From a virus, in IMG/VR virus record IMGVR_UViG_3300032116_001647, positions 1 through 20,148 of that record: DNA of 20,148 bases. One strand, written 5' to 3'. The translations under genes were made by a program, and so were the position numbers. The notes beneath the pieces are model-generated. The model was not told the origin of the DNA, ran no database searches, and saw nothing but the letters and a program-made list of their open reading frames with translations. Below are positions 5,286 to 12,669 of the stretch, piece by piece. How positions within the stretch are numbered: the stretch's first letter is position 1; every line of letters starts with the position of its first letter.

Positions 5286-5701
5286 TCTCGACACCGGCAC
5301 AAGCGCAAGATCGCACCGATCCAGCTTGGCAACGATGCCAAAAACTCGCACCAGAAATGAGACGACACAAGCTGCCTCCTCGCTACTTCGTGCCGATCTG
5401 CGTCCGCGAATCCAAGGGAATCAGAATGGCATTCGGAGTCAACTACCGCGACGGCTCATCGCACCGCGACTGTACCCCGAAGATCTGGAACGAGTACCTC
5501 AAAAGCTGCGCGAAACATATCAAGTCGACCGACTACTCCTATTTCCAAATCAATTCCAGCTGGAGAACACTCACGAAACAGATCTGCGGAAATTATCCCG
5601 AGAGCGGAATACTCTTCGACAAGAAATGCCACTTCGCGGTCGCTTCATATCTCTATAACAAGGGAGGCGGTCTGGCGAACTGGCGAGGCTCGAGCTCATG
5701 A
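5249..5701 (+). CDS. Secreted lysozyme/transglycosylase-like protein (150 aa)
   Basis: From ATG 5249 the product has a clean signal peptide (MLLLPALLGLTMISTPAQA, cleavage near residue 19). The mature part has six cysteines (C30, C51, C75, C87, C113, C127), fitting an exported, disulfide-bonded enzyme. CVRESKG at 51-57 offers a catalytic-type Glu (E54), and DYSYFQINSSW (95-105) matches the FQIN signature of lysozyme-like and SLT transglycosylase folds. It would cut glycan strands in peptidoglycan. The long frame continues upstream but only this start gives a signal peptide. It lies between early genes and HNH/terminase, far from the main lysis cassette; entry aid, virion or second lysin roles are open. 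Confidence 0.65.
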   Translation: MLLLPALLGLTMISTPAQAQDRTDPAWQRCQKLAPEMRRHKLPPRYFVPICVRESKGIRMAFGVNYRDGSSHRDCTPKIWNEYLKSCAKHIKSTDYSYFQINSSWRTLTKQICGNYPESGILFDKKCHFAVASYLYNKGGGLANWRGSSS

Positions 5702-5940
5702 CCAAGCCGGCATATCGCGGAGAATGGCGCAAGGTTCGACGATTCATTCTCGAACGTGATCGCTACGAGTGTCAGATCCGCGCTCGAGGTTGTACCGGCG
5801 TTGCGGAGCACGTCGACCACATTGTCCCGGTCGTGCTCGGAGGTGCGATCCTCGACGAAGAAAACCTTCGTGCGAGCTGCCGAAACTGCAACCTCACGCG
5901 CAAACTGAAACGAACACAGACAAGCTCAAGATCATGGTGA
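5698..5940 (+). CDS. HNH endonuclease, terminase-associated
   Basis: The 80-residue protein is a complete small HNH nuclease: C25 and C32 of the first zinc pair (ECQIRARGC), HVDHIVPV at 38-45 (catalytic H41), GG, DEENLRASC with N56, and CRNC at 61-64 as the second zinc pair. HNH proteins of this size next to terminase genes stimulate DNA cleavage by terminase during packaging in HK97-like phages. The ATG overlaps the stop of the lysozyme-like gene by four bases. Its stop lies inside a 17-base AT-rich palindrome that begins the gap before terS. Confidence 0.88.
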   Translation: MTKPAYRGEWRKVRRFILERDRYECQIRARGCTGVAEHVDHIVPVVLGGAILDEENLRASCRNCNLTRKLKRTQTSSRSW

Positions 5941-6005
5941 AAAATTTTTTCACGAAGGTCGTTTGCGACCCCGACGAAGTGTCCATCGGTCTCTCCCCTA
6001 GACCG
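5937..6005. other. Palindrome-rich gap before terS (candidate packaging site)
   Basis: The 100 bases between the HNH and small terminase genes hold three symmetric elements: GTGAAAAA/TTTTTCAC at 5937-5953 around one central T; a hairpin GGTCG...CGACC at 5957-5970; and CGGTCT...AGACCG at 5987-6005, overlapping the palindrome GACCGGTC at 6001-6008. The A5T6 run is striking in this GC-rich genome. Sites recognised by small terminase usually lie here; a promoter or terminator role is also possible. Confidence 0.45.
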
Positions 6006-6040
6006 GTCGTTTCTTGGATCTGAAAACAACCGGAAAAGTC

Positions 6041-6391
6041 ATGACAACCGCAAAAAAGCCTCGAAAGCCCAAGAAACCAACAGAAACAGTCCAGAGAACG
6101 ACGAATCTCGAAGCAGCTCGAAAGACGATCCAAGCGATGCGCGATCTCGGTCGTCTCGAGCCGATCGACGAGTCACGAGTCCAAGCCTTCCTCGCGCTCG
6201 CTCACGCGGTCGACGAATGCGAAGCCGAGCAACGTCCGAACCCTAATCTCTGGAGAGAATACCGATCCGCAGAAGCACAGCTGCGAAAAGAAAGCGAGCA
6301 CCATGTCGACGACTTTGAGAAGCTCCTCCAAGCTCTCGACTCCGAGGTGGGCAACCAAGCGCACCCGAAGCCGGCACACTCGCGGAGATGA
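6041..6391 (+). CDS. Terminase small subunit-like protein
   Basis: From ATG 6041 the product has 116 residues: a very basic start (MTTAKKPRKPKKPTE), then helices with LGRLEPIDESRVQAFLALAHAVDECEA, NPNLWREYRSAEAQL and a C-terminal helix. The central helical pattern, with a conserved DE-AL pair and an R-AE-L helix, is that of small terminase subunits that bind the packaging site. Position between HNH and large terminase agrees. It overlaps terL by 89 bases in another frame. A longer frame from TTG 6014 exists but lacks support. Assignment rests on position and general pattern. Confidence 0.65.
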   Translation: MTTAKKPRKPKKPTETVQRTTNLEAARKTIQAMRDLGRLEPIDESRVQAFLALAHAVDECEAEQRPNPNLWREYRSAEAQLRKESEHHVDDFEKLLQALDSEVGNQAHPKPAHSRR

Positions 6392-7721
6392 AGTCGCAGC
6401 TATCGCCAAGATGCTCGGGACTCCGCTCATGCCGTGGCAGAAGCAAGTCTGCGACGTCGCTCTCGAAGTAGACAAGACCGGTCGACCGTACTACCGCGAG
6501 ATCATCGTCCAGATTCCGCGCCAGTCCGGGAAGACAACTCTCATTCTCGCGCTCGAGCTTCACCGCGCTCTCTATTGGGGAGCACCGACGATCACCGCTT
6601 ACTCAGCGCAGACCGGCTTCGACGCCCGCAAGAAACTCATCGACGATCAAGTCCCTCTCATTATGCGCTCACCGTTGTCAGCTGCGATCGAGAAAGTCAA
6701 AGTCGCGAACGGTCACGAGTCAGTCCGATTCCGCAACGGCTCACGGATCGACGTCATGCCGACAACACCGACCGCCGGTCACGGTCGCACGATCACCGGG
6801 CTCGGAGTGATCGACGAAGCATTCGCGGAAGGCTTCGAGGCGCACCGCGAAGGAGCTCTCCTCCCGGCTATGGCAACCGCAAGAGACGCACAGATGCTCG
6901 TCGTTTCGACCGCTGGCACTCAACAGTCGATCTATTTCGCGAAGAAATGCGAACTCGGTCGAAGTTACGTCGACTCCGGACGCACCGAAGGGATCGCATA
7001 TTTCGAGTGGAGCGCAGACCCCGAAGACGACATTGACGAGCTCGCCACTTGGGAGCGTTGTATGCCGGCACTCTATGAAACGATCCCGATCGAATCTGTG
7101 ACACACGCTCGAGCGACACTTAGCGAAGGCGACTTCCGACGCTCGTTTCTGTGTCAATGGACTATCGGCGACGAACGAGCAATCCCCGAGAAACTGTGGA
7201 GCCAGATCCAAAACAAAGAAACCGCTCCGACCGGTCGACTCTCATTCGGTATCGACGTTGCTCTCGATCGTTCGTCGAGCGCGATCGTTGTCGCGGACGA
7301 GACCGGACGTTGTGAACTCATCGAGCATCGTCCCGGCGTGAATTGGGTAGTGGATAGAGCTCTTCAGCTCTACCGAGCTCACAAAGGTTCTCTCGTCGTT
7401 GACGGATACTCGCCAGCCAATAGCCTTGTCGACCGTCTCGAGAACGGCGGAGTCCCGGTCGTGCGATACGGAACTCGAGACATGACGTCAGCATCGGGGA
7501 TCCTTCACGACGCAATCATCGACAAAATGATCCAAGTCCGACCGAACACCGCGCTCGACGAAGCAGTCGCCGGAGCTCAACGACGCCAACTCGGGCAGGC
7601 TTGGCTCTGGAGCCGATCACAAGTCGACGTCGATCTGACTCCGCTCTTTGCATTGACGCTCGCCTATCACCACGCAACGAATCGACAACCTCAAGAAAAA
7701 CCAAGGAGCAAAATCTTCTAA
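6303..7721 (+). CDS. terL: Terminase large subunit (ATPase and nuclease)
   Basis: The 472-residue protein is complete. Walker A is PRQSGKTT (72-79), Walker B with catalytic acid is LGVIDEAF (167-174, D171 E172), and VSTAG (201-205) is the coupling motif. The nuclease domain has acidic residues in FGIDVALD (D318), VVDGY (D368) and VDVDLTP (D442/D444). It powers DNA packaging and cuts the concatemer. The N-terminus LSTPRWATKRTR...GDEVAAIAKMLG...MPWQ matches actinophage homologues from about residue 11, supporting ATG 6303 although it overlaps the small subunit gene by 89 bases. Confidence 0.95.
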   Translation: MSTTLRSSSKLSTPRWATKRTRSRHTRGDEVAAIAKMLGTPLMPWQKQVCDVALEVDKTGRPYYREIIVQIPRQSGKTTLILALELHRALYWGAPTITAYSAQTGFDARKKLIDDQVPLIMRSPLSAAIEKVKVANGHESVRFRNGSRIDVMPTTPTAGHGRTITGLGVIDEAFAEGFEAHREGALLPAMATARDAQMLVVSTAGTQQSIYFAKKCELGRSYVDSGRTEGIAYFEWSADPEDDIDELATWERCMPALYETIPIESVTHARATLSEGDFRRSFLCQWTIGDERAIPEKLWSQIQNKETAPTGRLSFGIDVALDRSSSAIVVADETGRCELIEHRPGVNWVVDRALQLYRAHKGSLVVDGYSPANSLVDRLENGGVPVVRYGTRDMTSASGILHDAIIDKMIQVRPNTALDEAVAGAQRRQLGQAWLWSRSQVDVDLTPLFALTLAYHHATNRQPQEKPRSKIF

Positions 7722-7873
7722 TGAAACACCTACCAACAATCACACAAGCAATCGGGACTACAATTATGGTCGGAGCGTTCTTTCAGCTCGGAGCATTCGC
7801 TGGAATGCTCTCAGCTGGGCTCGGCTTCATAGCGTTCGGAATAGCTGCGGAAAGAGGACGAGATGCTCAATAG
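7721..7873 (+). CDS. Small membrane protein between terL and portal (50 aa)
   Basis: Fifty residues from ATG 7721, which overlaps the terL TAA by one base; AAGGAG lies at 7703-7708. Two hydrophobic segments (about 8-24 and 26-42) separated by a Gly-rich turn, ending in a charged AERGRDAQ. Small proteins with this topology often sit at this place in actinophage genomes; their role is unknown. Its 3' end overlaps the portal gene by 11 bases. Confidence 0.65.
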   Translation: MKHLPTITQAIGTTIMVGAFFQLGAFAGMLSAGLGFIAFGIAAERGRDAQ

Positions 7874-8966
7874 GCTCCTAACACAGAAGCCCCACACTCG
7901 GAACGCTTACGTCGACGCCTACGGTCGCATCAGTCGAAATACTTCACTCGTCGACTCAAACGTCGACGTGAACCTCGACTCACTTCTCAGCGTCCCGGGA
8001 ATCTGGCGAGCGGTCACGCTTATCTCCGATATCGTCGGCTCACTTCCGCTCTACGCAGTCCGCGACGATATCCCGGTCGAGCCAACACCGCGACTCCTCG
8101 AACGTCCGAACCCACTCGAGACACGACCCGAAACTCTTGGAGCTATGACGGCAGCTCTTCTCGTTCACGGGAACTATATCGCGATCCTTGGTGAGCCGGG
8201 AGCGAACGGATATCCCGATTCGATCTACCCTGTGAACCCGGAGCGCGTGAAGATCATGAAGAAGGACGGCGTCAAAGTGTTTGAGATCGAACGCGAAACC
8301 TATTCCGCGTCAGAGATCTTCCACGTCAAAGGCTTCTCCATGCCCGGCGAGGTTGCCGGGATCGGCATCATGGCAGCTCAGCGACAGGGCATCGGCTCCG
8401 CGATCGCGATCCTTCAATTCGCAGCTCGTTACTTCGCCGGCGGTGGACTCCCGAGCTACGTCATCAAGTCAGACAACCCAGATCTCCAACAGGACGAAGC
8501 AGAGGCTCTCAAGTGGAAATGGCTTCAGCAGTACGGAGGCACGAACCGCGAACCGGTCGTCCTGAATGCGTCGACAGATATCAAACAGATCTCCAGCAAC
8601 GCGCAAGAATCACAACTCCTCGAAGCTCAGCAACAGATCAACGTCAACGCCTCGAACATCGCCGGCGTCCCCGGGAACTATGTCAACGCTCCGAACTCGT
8701 CGCGGACATATAACAACCTCGAAGCTCAAGCTCTTGAGCTATTGAAAACATCAGTCCAAGCTCCGATCCTTTCCCGGCTCGAGGCAACATTCACCGACTA
8801 CCTACCGCGAGGACAATACGCCAGATTCAACCTCGACTATTTCCTCCGCGCTGACACACTAACCAGATACCAAGCTCATCAGATCGCTCTCCAGAATGGC
8901 TTCCTCACAGTCGACGAAGTCCGCGAACTCGAGAAGCGTCCCCCATTGAACGGAGGCACTCAATGA
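7863..8966 (+). CDS. Portal protein, HK97 family
   Basis: The 367-residue protein shows HK97-type portal features: VPGIWRAVTLISDIVGSLPLY (about 44-64), LLERPNPLETRPE, LLVHGNYIAIL with Gly-rich turn, YPVNPERVKI, EIFHVKGFSMPG, a GIGSAIAILQFAARYFAGGGLPSYVI segment and the C-terminal region with IAGVPGNYVN and SRTYNNLEAQALELLKTSVQAPILSRLE. The dodecameric ring is the DNA channel of the capsid. At 367 residues it is a little short for the family, mainly at the C-terminus. It overlaps the protease gene by four bases. Confidence 0.92.
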   Translation: MLNRLLTQKPHTRNAYVDAYGRISRNTSLVDSNVDVNLDSLLSVPGIWRAVTLISDIVGSLPLYAVRDDIPVEPTPRLLERPNPLETRPETLGAMTAALLVHGNYIAILGEPGANGYPDSIYPVNPERVKIMKKDGVKVFEIERETYSASEIFHVKGFSMPGEVAGIGIMAAQRQGIGSAIAILQFAARYFAGGGLPSYVIKSDNPDLQQDEAEALKWKWLQQYGGTNREPVVLNASTDIKQISSNAQESQLLEAQQQINVNASNIAGVPGNYVNAPNSSRTYNNLEAQALELLKTSVQAPILSRLEATFTDYLPRGQYARFNLDYFLRADTLTRYQAHQIALQNGFLTVDEVRELEKRPPLNGGTQ

Positions 8967-9496
8967 ACATCGAACAACGCTCCTATGAACTCGATCTCGA
9001 GATCCGAGGATCCGGAGACGGTCGGACAATCTGCGGAGTCTGCGTCCCCTACAACCGCGAACAACGAATCCACGCAGGGCTCACCGAAGTATTCCTCAAA
9101 GGAGCGTTCGCGAATGTCACCCGAGCAGCTCACCGCGTCAAAATGCTCGTCGGGCACGACGCACAAGCTCTGCCGATCGGACGCGCAACACTTCTCCGCG
9201 AAGACGAAGCCGGTCTCTACGGCGAATTCATGGTCTCCAAAACAACGCGAGGAACAGAGATCCTCGAGCTCGTCCGCGACGGTGCGCTCAATCAACTCTC
9301 CATCGGCTTCGCACCGCTTCGCGATCGTCGTCGAGCTGACGGAGTGATCGAGCGCGTCTCAGCTCACCTCGCGGAAGTATCCTTGGTGACTTTCGGTGCA
9401 TACGGTGAAGCAGCTCAAGTCGTCGGAGTCCGCGAGGAATCCGCAACACCGAACCTCGACACCATTCAAGACATACTGAAAGACATTCGCAAATGA
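8963..9496 (+). CDS. Prohead protease, HK97 (U35) family
   Basis: The 177-residue protein carries the family landmarks: ICGVCVPYNR (23-32), the catalytic His in MLVGHD (H65) followed by LPIG, the catalytic Ser in LSIGF (S113), and HLAEVSLVTFGAYGEA (135-150). It cleaves the N-terminal delta domain of the capsid protein during head maturation. The capsid gene downstream does encode such an N-terminal coiled-coil region, so the two agree. Four-base overlaps with both neighbours. Confidence 0.92.
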   Translation: MNIEQRSYELDLEIRGSGDGRTICGVCVPYNREQRIHAGLTEVFLKGAFANVTRAAHRVKMLVGHDAQALPIGRATLLREDEAGLYGEFMVSKTTRGTEILELVRDGALNQLSIGFAPLRDRRRADGVIERVSAHLAEVSLVTFGAYGEAAQVVGVREESATPNLDTIQDILKDIRK

Positions 9497-9750
9497 TCGG
9501 ACAACAGCACACAGTCGGAACAACTCCGACTCTCATCATCGACTCCGATTCCGTTCATCGAACAATCGTCCTCCACGCGATCGGTAACGGAGTGATCTAT
9601 CTCGGTGGATCAGACGTCGCGAGCGGATCGGGCTTCTACCTCGACAAAGCAGCTGGAGCGGTCGTTCTTCAACTACCTCCAAACGAGAAGCTCTACGGCA
9701 TCGTAACGACCGGAACGGACATCATCTCGACTCTTCTTCCGGACGCCTAA
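9493..9750 (+). CDS. Small beta-rich head protein (85 aa), possible decoration or spike
   Basis: Eighty-five residues, mostly alternating hydrophobic/polar strands with glycines (TIVLHAIGNGVIYLGG..., GSGFYLDK, VVLQLPPNEKLYGIV). No Cys, no signal peptide. This resembles small phage head decoration or fibre-like beta sandwich proteins, sometimes written as a beta-roll 'GTxIYLGGSDVTxxxG' type. Location between protease and capsid protein supports a virion role. The family is not firmly recognised. Confidence 0.55.
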   Translation: MIGQQHTVGTTPTLIIDSDSVHRTIVLHAIGNGVIYLGGSDVASGSGFYLDKAAGAVVLQLPPNEKLYGIVTTGTDIISTLLPDA

Positions 9751-10307
9751 TGCCGTGGCATATCGAAGCTGACAATCCGGAGTGTCAAGGCTTCGCGGTC
9801 GTCAAAGACTCTTCAGGCGAGGTCGTCGGTTGTCACCGGACACGGACACAAGCTGAAGCGCAGCTCGCAGCTCTGAACATCGCAGAAGAAGAAGACGAAG
9901 AAGACTTCGACGATGAAGACGACGCCGAGGAACGTCAGCTCTCCTATCAACCGACCGAAGAAATGATCGAAGAAGCTCAACGCGGTCTCGACTGGCGAGA
10001 CGAATTCGGTCGCGGTGGAACAGAGATCGGAGTCGCTCGAGCTCGCGACATTGTCAACCGACGCAATCTGTCACGAGACACAGTCGCTCGCATGAACTCC
10101 TATTTCGCTCGGCACGAAGTCGACAAAGACGCAGAAGGATTTCGACCCGGCGAGAATGGCTATCCCTCCGCAGGTCGTATCGCTTGGGCATTGTGGGGAG
10201 GCGACGCTGGGCAGAGCTGGGCGCGAAACATTGTTCGCGAAGAAATGCCGAACCGATCACAAGTCGAAGACATACTCGCAGACATTCACGCTCGACGACT
10301 AAACTAG
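9750..10307 (+). CDS. Two-domain head-region protein with acidic linker (185 aa)
   Basis: Three parts are visible. Residues 1-44 form a small domain (MPWHIEADNPECQGFAVVKD, then GCHRTRTQAEAQLAALN). Residues 46-62 are an acidic run. Residues 79-175 hold DWRDEFGRGGTEIGVARARD, NLSRDTVARMNSYFARHEVD, EGFRPGENGYPSAGRIAWALWGGDAGQSWA, a domain often found in phage head-gene regions beside or fused to proteases and portals; its exact task is not known to me. Start ATG 9750 overlaps the TAA upstream by one base. After the TAG the same frame stays open for 30 more codons. Confidence 0.7.
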   Translation: MPWHIEADNPECQGFAVVKDSSGEVVGCHRTRTQAEAQLAALNIAEEEDEEDFDDEDDAEERQLSYQPTEEMIEEAQRGLDWRDEFGRGGTEIGVARARDIVNRRNLSRDTVARMNSYFARHEVDKDAEGFRPGENGYPSAGRIAWALWGGDAGQSWARNIVREEMPNRSQVEDILADIHARRLN

Positions 10308-10415
10308 AAGCACGACACCTCGCCGATCGTGAAGGACACCTCGCACAACGCGACACCTCCTCCGAGACTGAAGCGACACCTCGAGAAACATCACGACTAG
10401 GGCAAAGGACAACCC
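10308..10415 (+). repeat. Capsid-gene leader with four GACACCTC repeats
   Basis: This 108-base non-coding gap holds four exact copies of GACACCTC, at 10314-10321, 10335-10342, 10352-10359 and 10375-10382 (spacings 21, 17 and 23), most within CGACACCTCG. The third reads CACCTCCTCC, close to the anti-Shine-Dalgarno end of 16S rRNA. The copies are in three different frames, so they are not a protein repeat. A weak ribosome site (AAAGGA, 10404-10409) precedes the capsid ATG. A role in transcription or translation of the capsid gene is inference. Confidence 0.6.
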
Positions 10416-11765
10416 ATGAACGTATTCCTCTCAAAGCTTCACGAGACTCGGTCACAGAAGGCAGAGCTCATCGACGCAACACTCAACCGCGCAGCTGACG
10501 AGGCTCGCGACATCACAGAAATCGAGCTCGCGAACGTGCAAGCTCTCAAGCTCGAGATCGACAAACTCGACGAGCGCATCTCACAAATGACAGAAATCGA
10601 GGTTCAGAAGCGCAAAGCAGCTGAGCTCGCAGCTTCGGTCGACACAGAGACCGAGGTTCGCGCAGCTGCTCCGGCTCGCGTCAAGTACGAAGAGCCGACC
10701 TATCACGAACGCGGACAGAATTCATTCATGGCAGACGCGATCGCAGCTGAATTCGGCGGATCGTATGAAGCTCGCGAACGTATCGCTCGCTATCAGAACG
10801 AAGTACGTCTCGAGAAGCGCGACTCCTCGACCTCGAACTTCGCTGGCTTGGTCGTCCCTCAATACTTGGTCGACCAATTCGCACCGCTTCGCCGAGCAGG
10901 GCGTCCAGTCCTCGACGTATCGTCACAAGCTGCGCTCCCAGCTCAAGGAATGACAGTCAACATCGGTCGTCTCACAACCGGCGTCACAAGCTACGTTCAG
11001 GCGTCAGAGAACACAGCACCGACAGAGTCAAGCCCCGACGACACACTCCTCACAATCAACGTGAACACCGTCGCCTCGATGTGGGATCTCTCCAAGCAGG
11101 CAGTCCTTCGCGGTGCTGGCATTGAAGACCAGCTCCTCGGCGACGCAGTCCGCAGCTATCACACCAAGCTCGACGGCTTGGCAGTCAACGGCTCCGGCTC
11201 AAGCGGTGAGCATCGAGGCATTCTGAACACATCAGGAATCAACGCAACGACCTACACCGATGCGAGTCCAACTTGGGCAGAATTCTTCCCGAAGCTCGTC
11301 GCAGCTATTCAGAACATCTCCAGCAACTTCTACGGCGGAGCGACCCATATCGTCGCTCACCCAAGTCTTATCGGTTGCTGGCTTCGCGCTCTGGACACAA
11401 CGAATCGTCCGCTCTTCAACGCGACCGCTGGAAACCCATTCAACGCCCCGGGCACTTTCGACCGTCCAGCGTATGACATGGGAGGACTTCAGATCCTCGG
11501 ACTTCCAGTCGTCTCAGACGCAAACGTCCCAACAAACCTCGGAACCGGAACAGACGAAACCGCAGTCATCGTCGGCGACTTCCGTGAGAGCTATATCTGG
11601 GAAGACAACGGAGGTTCTCCGTTGTATGTTCGTTTCGAGCAACCAGACGGAAATATCGCGATCCGAACAGTCGTGTTCGGCTTCTCGGCATACACCGCCG
11701 GCAAGTACCCAACCGCGTTCTCGGCAATCACCGGAACCGGACTCATCACCGCAAACTGGGCATAA
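10416..11765 (+). CDS. Major capsid protein, HK97 fold, with N-terminal scaffolding domain
   Basis: The 449-residue protein begins with about 75 residues of heptad-rich helix (LSKLHETRSQKAELID..., IELANVQALKLEIDKLDERI), the delta-type scaffold domain, then a linker near 80-105 where the prohead protease should cut. The rest follows the HK97 capsid pattern: SNFAGLVVPQYLVDQFAPLRRAG, PVL, TVNIGRLTTG..., WDLSKQAVLRG, DGLAVNGSGSSGEHRGIL, THIVAHPSLIGCW, GLPVVSDANVP and EQPDGNIAIRTVVFGFSAY. It forms the icosahedral shell. A strong hairpin just after the stop may end or tune its transcript. Confidence 0.93.
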   Translation: MNVFLSKLHETRSQKAELIDATLNRAADEARDITEIELANVQALKLEIDKLDERISQMTEIEVQKRKAAELAASVDTETEVRAAAPARVKYEEPTYHERGQNSFMADAIAAEFGGSYEARERIARYQNEVRLEKRDSSTSNFAGLVVPQYLVDQFAPLRRAGRPVLDVSSQAALPAQGMTVNIGRLTTGVTSYVQASENTAPTESSPDDTLLTINVNTVASMWDLSKQAVLRGAGIEDQLLGDAVRSYHTKLDGLAVNGSGSSGEHRGILNTSGINATTYTDASPTWAEFFPKLVAAIQNISSNFYGGATHIVAHPSLIGCWLRALDTTNRPLFNATAGNPFNAPGTFDRPAYDMGGLQILGLPVVSDANVPTNLGTGTDETAVIVGDFRESYIWEDNGGSPLYVRFEQPDGNIAIRTVVFGFSAYTAGKYPTAFSAITGTGLITANWA

Positions 11766-11773
11766 CTTCACAC

Positions 11774-11809
11774 CGATAGTCCCGGAGACGCACAGCTCCG
11801 GGACTATCG
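11774..11809 (+). terminator. Perfect 14-bp hairpin after the capsid gene
   Basis: The 14 bases 11774-11787 pair exactly with 11796-11809 around an 8-base loop. The hairpin starts nine bases after the capsid stop and fills the gap before the gene at 11819. No T-run follows. It probably acts as a partial terminator or mRNA end-stabiliser that lets the capsid message exceed that of downstream genes. Confidence 0.75.
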
Positions 11810-11818
11810 TGAAAGATC

Positions 11819-12067
11819 ATGAACACCGACACAATCATCGAAGCCCTCAAAAGAGAGCGAGACGGATACCTCCGTCGCGGACGCACAGACAGAGCAGCTC
11901 TCGTCGAGGCAGAGCTTCACCGGCTCGGCTACGACGCTCCGGAATCGGGCTCGACTGTGCTAGTCGAGCCGGTGGAGACCACCACAGAGCCCTCTCCAAG
12001 CGTCTCAGAGACGTCGAAAAAGGCTTCAGCACCTAGAACACCCAAGAAGCGAACAAAGAGCTCCTAA
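11819..12067 (+). CDS. Small protein downstream of capsid (82 aa), helical head plus basic tail
   Basis: The first 37 residues look helical and very charged (LKRERDGYLRRGRTDRAALVEAELHRLGYDAP), a pattern seen in small actinophage proteins that follow the capsid gene. The remaining half is disordered, Thr/Ser/Pro-rich and ends with PRTPKKRTKSS. Its TAA overlaps the next ATG by one base. Function unknown; its place between capsid and connector suggests a head or neck accessory role. Confidence 0.6.
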   Translation: MNTDTIIEALKRERDGYLRRGRTDRAALVEAELHRLGYDAPESGSTVLVEPVETTTEPSPSVSETSKKASAPRTPKKRTKSS

Positions 12068-12669
12068 TGGCAATCACGAACGGCTACGTCACACTCAACG
12101 AGCTCAAGTCATATCTCAAGATCGACGACTCAACAGAAGACGCACTCCTCGAGCAGATCATCGAATCGGCGTCGCGGTCAATCGACCGAATCACGAACCG
12201 ACGTTTCTATCTCGACGCGAACGTCTCCGCTCGCCAGTATCGCGCCAATGGCGCAGTCGTTCTTCTCATCGACGACGTCGGCACAACGTCCGGACTCATC
12301 GTCCAGATCGACCAAGCCGGCGACGGAACATTCGCGACAACGCTCACAATCAACTCCGACTATCTTGTCGAGCCATTCAACGCGCTCGCACAAGGACGAC
12401 CAGTCACCCGGATCACAATGATCTCGGGCTTCTTCCCTCAACCATTCAACTACCGTCCCGGCGTACAAGTCACCGCTCGCTGGGGATATCCAAGCGTCCC
12501 CGACGACATAGTCGAAGCAACACTCATTCTCTCCGCCGATCTCTACAAGCGCAAAGACTCAATCGGAGGAGTCCTCGGACTGTCAGAGCTCGGCGCGATC
12601 CGCATGAGCCCACTCGGACGAGACATCGCAGCTATCTGCAAGCCCTACCAGAAGATCACGATCGCATGA
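12067..12669 (+). CDS. Head-tail connector (adaptor) protein
   Basis: The 200-residue protein starts with YVTLNELKSYLKIDDSTEDALLEQIIESASRSIDRITNRRFY, the typical N-terminal helical bundle of phage connector proteins (HK97 gp6/SPP1 gp15-like). A beta-rich insert follows (about 50-140), then RWGYPSVPDDIVEATLILSADLYKRKDS, also conserved in this family, and a C-terminal arm. It forms the ring below the portal. It overlaps the downstream gene by four bases. No separate head-closure gene is visible next to it. Confidence 0.82.
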   Translation: MAITNGYVTLNELKSYLKIDDSTEDALLEQIIESASRSIDRITNRRFYLDANVSARQYRANGAVVLLIDDVGTTSGLIVQIDQAGDGTFATTLTINSDYLVEPFNALAQGRPVTRITMISGFFPQPFNYRPGVQVTARWGYPSVPDDIVEATLILSADLYKRKDSIGGVLGLSELGAIRMSPLGRDIAAICKPYQKITIA

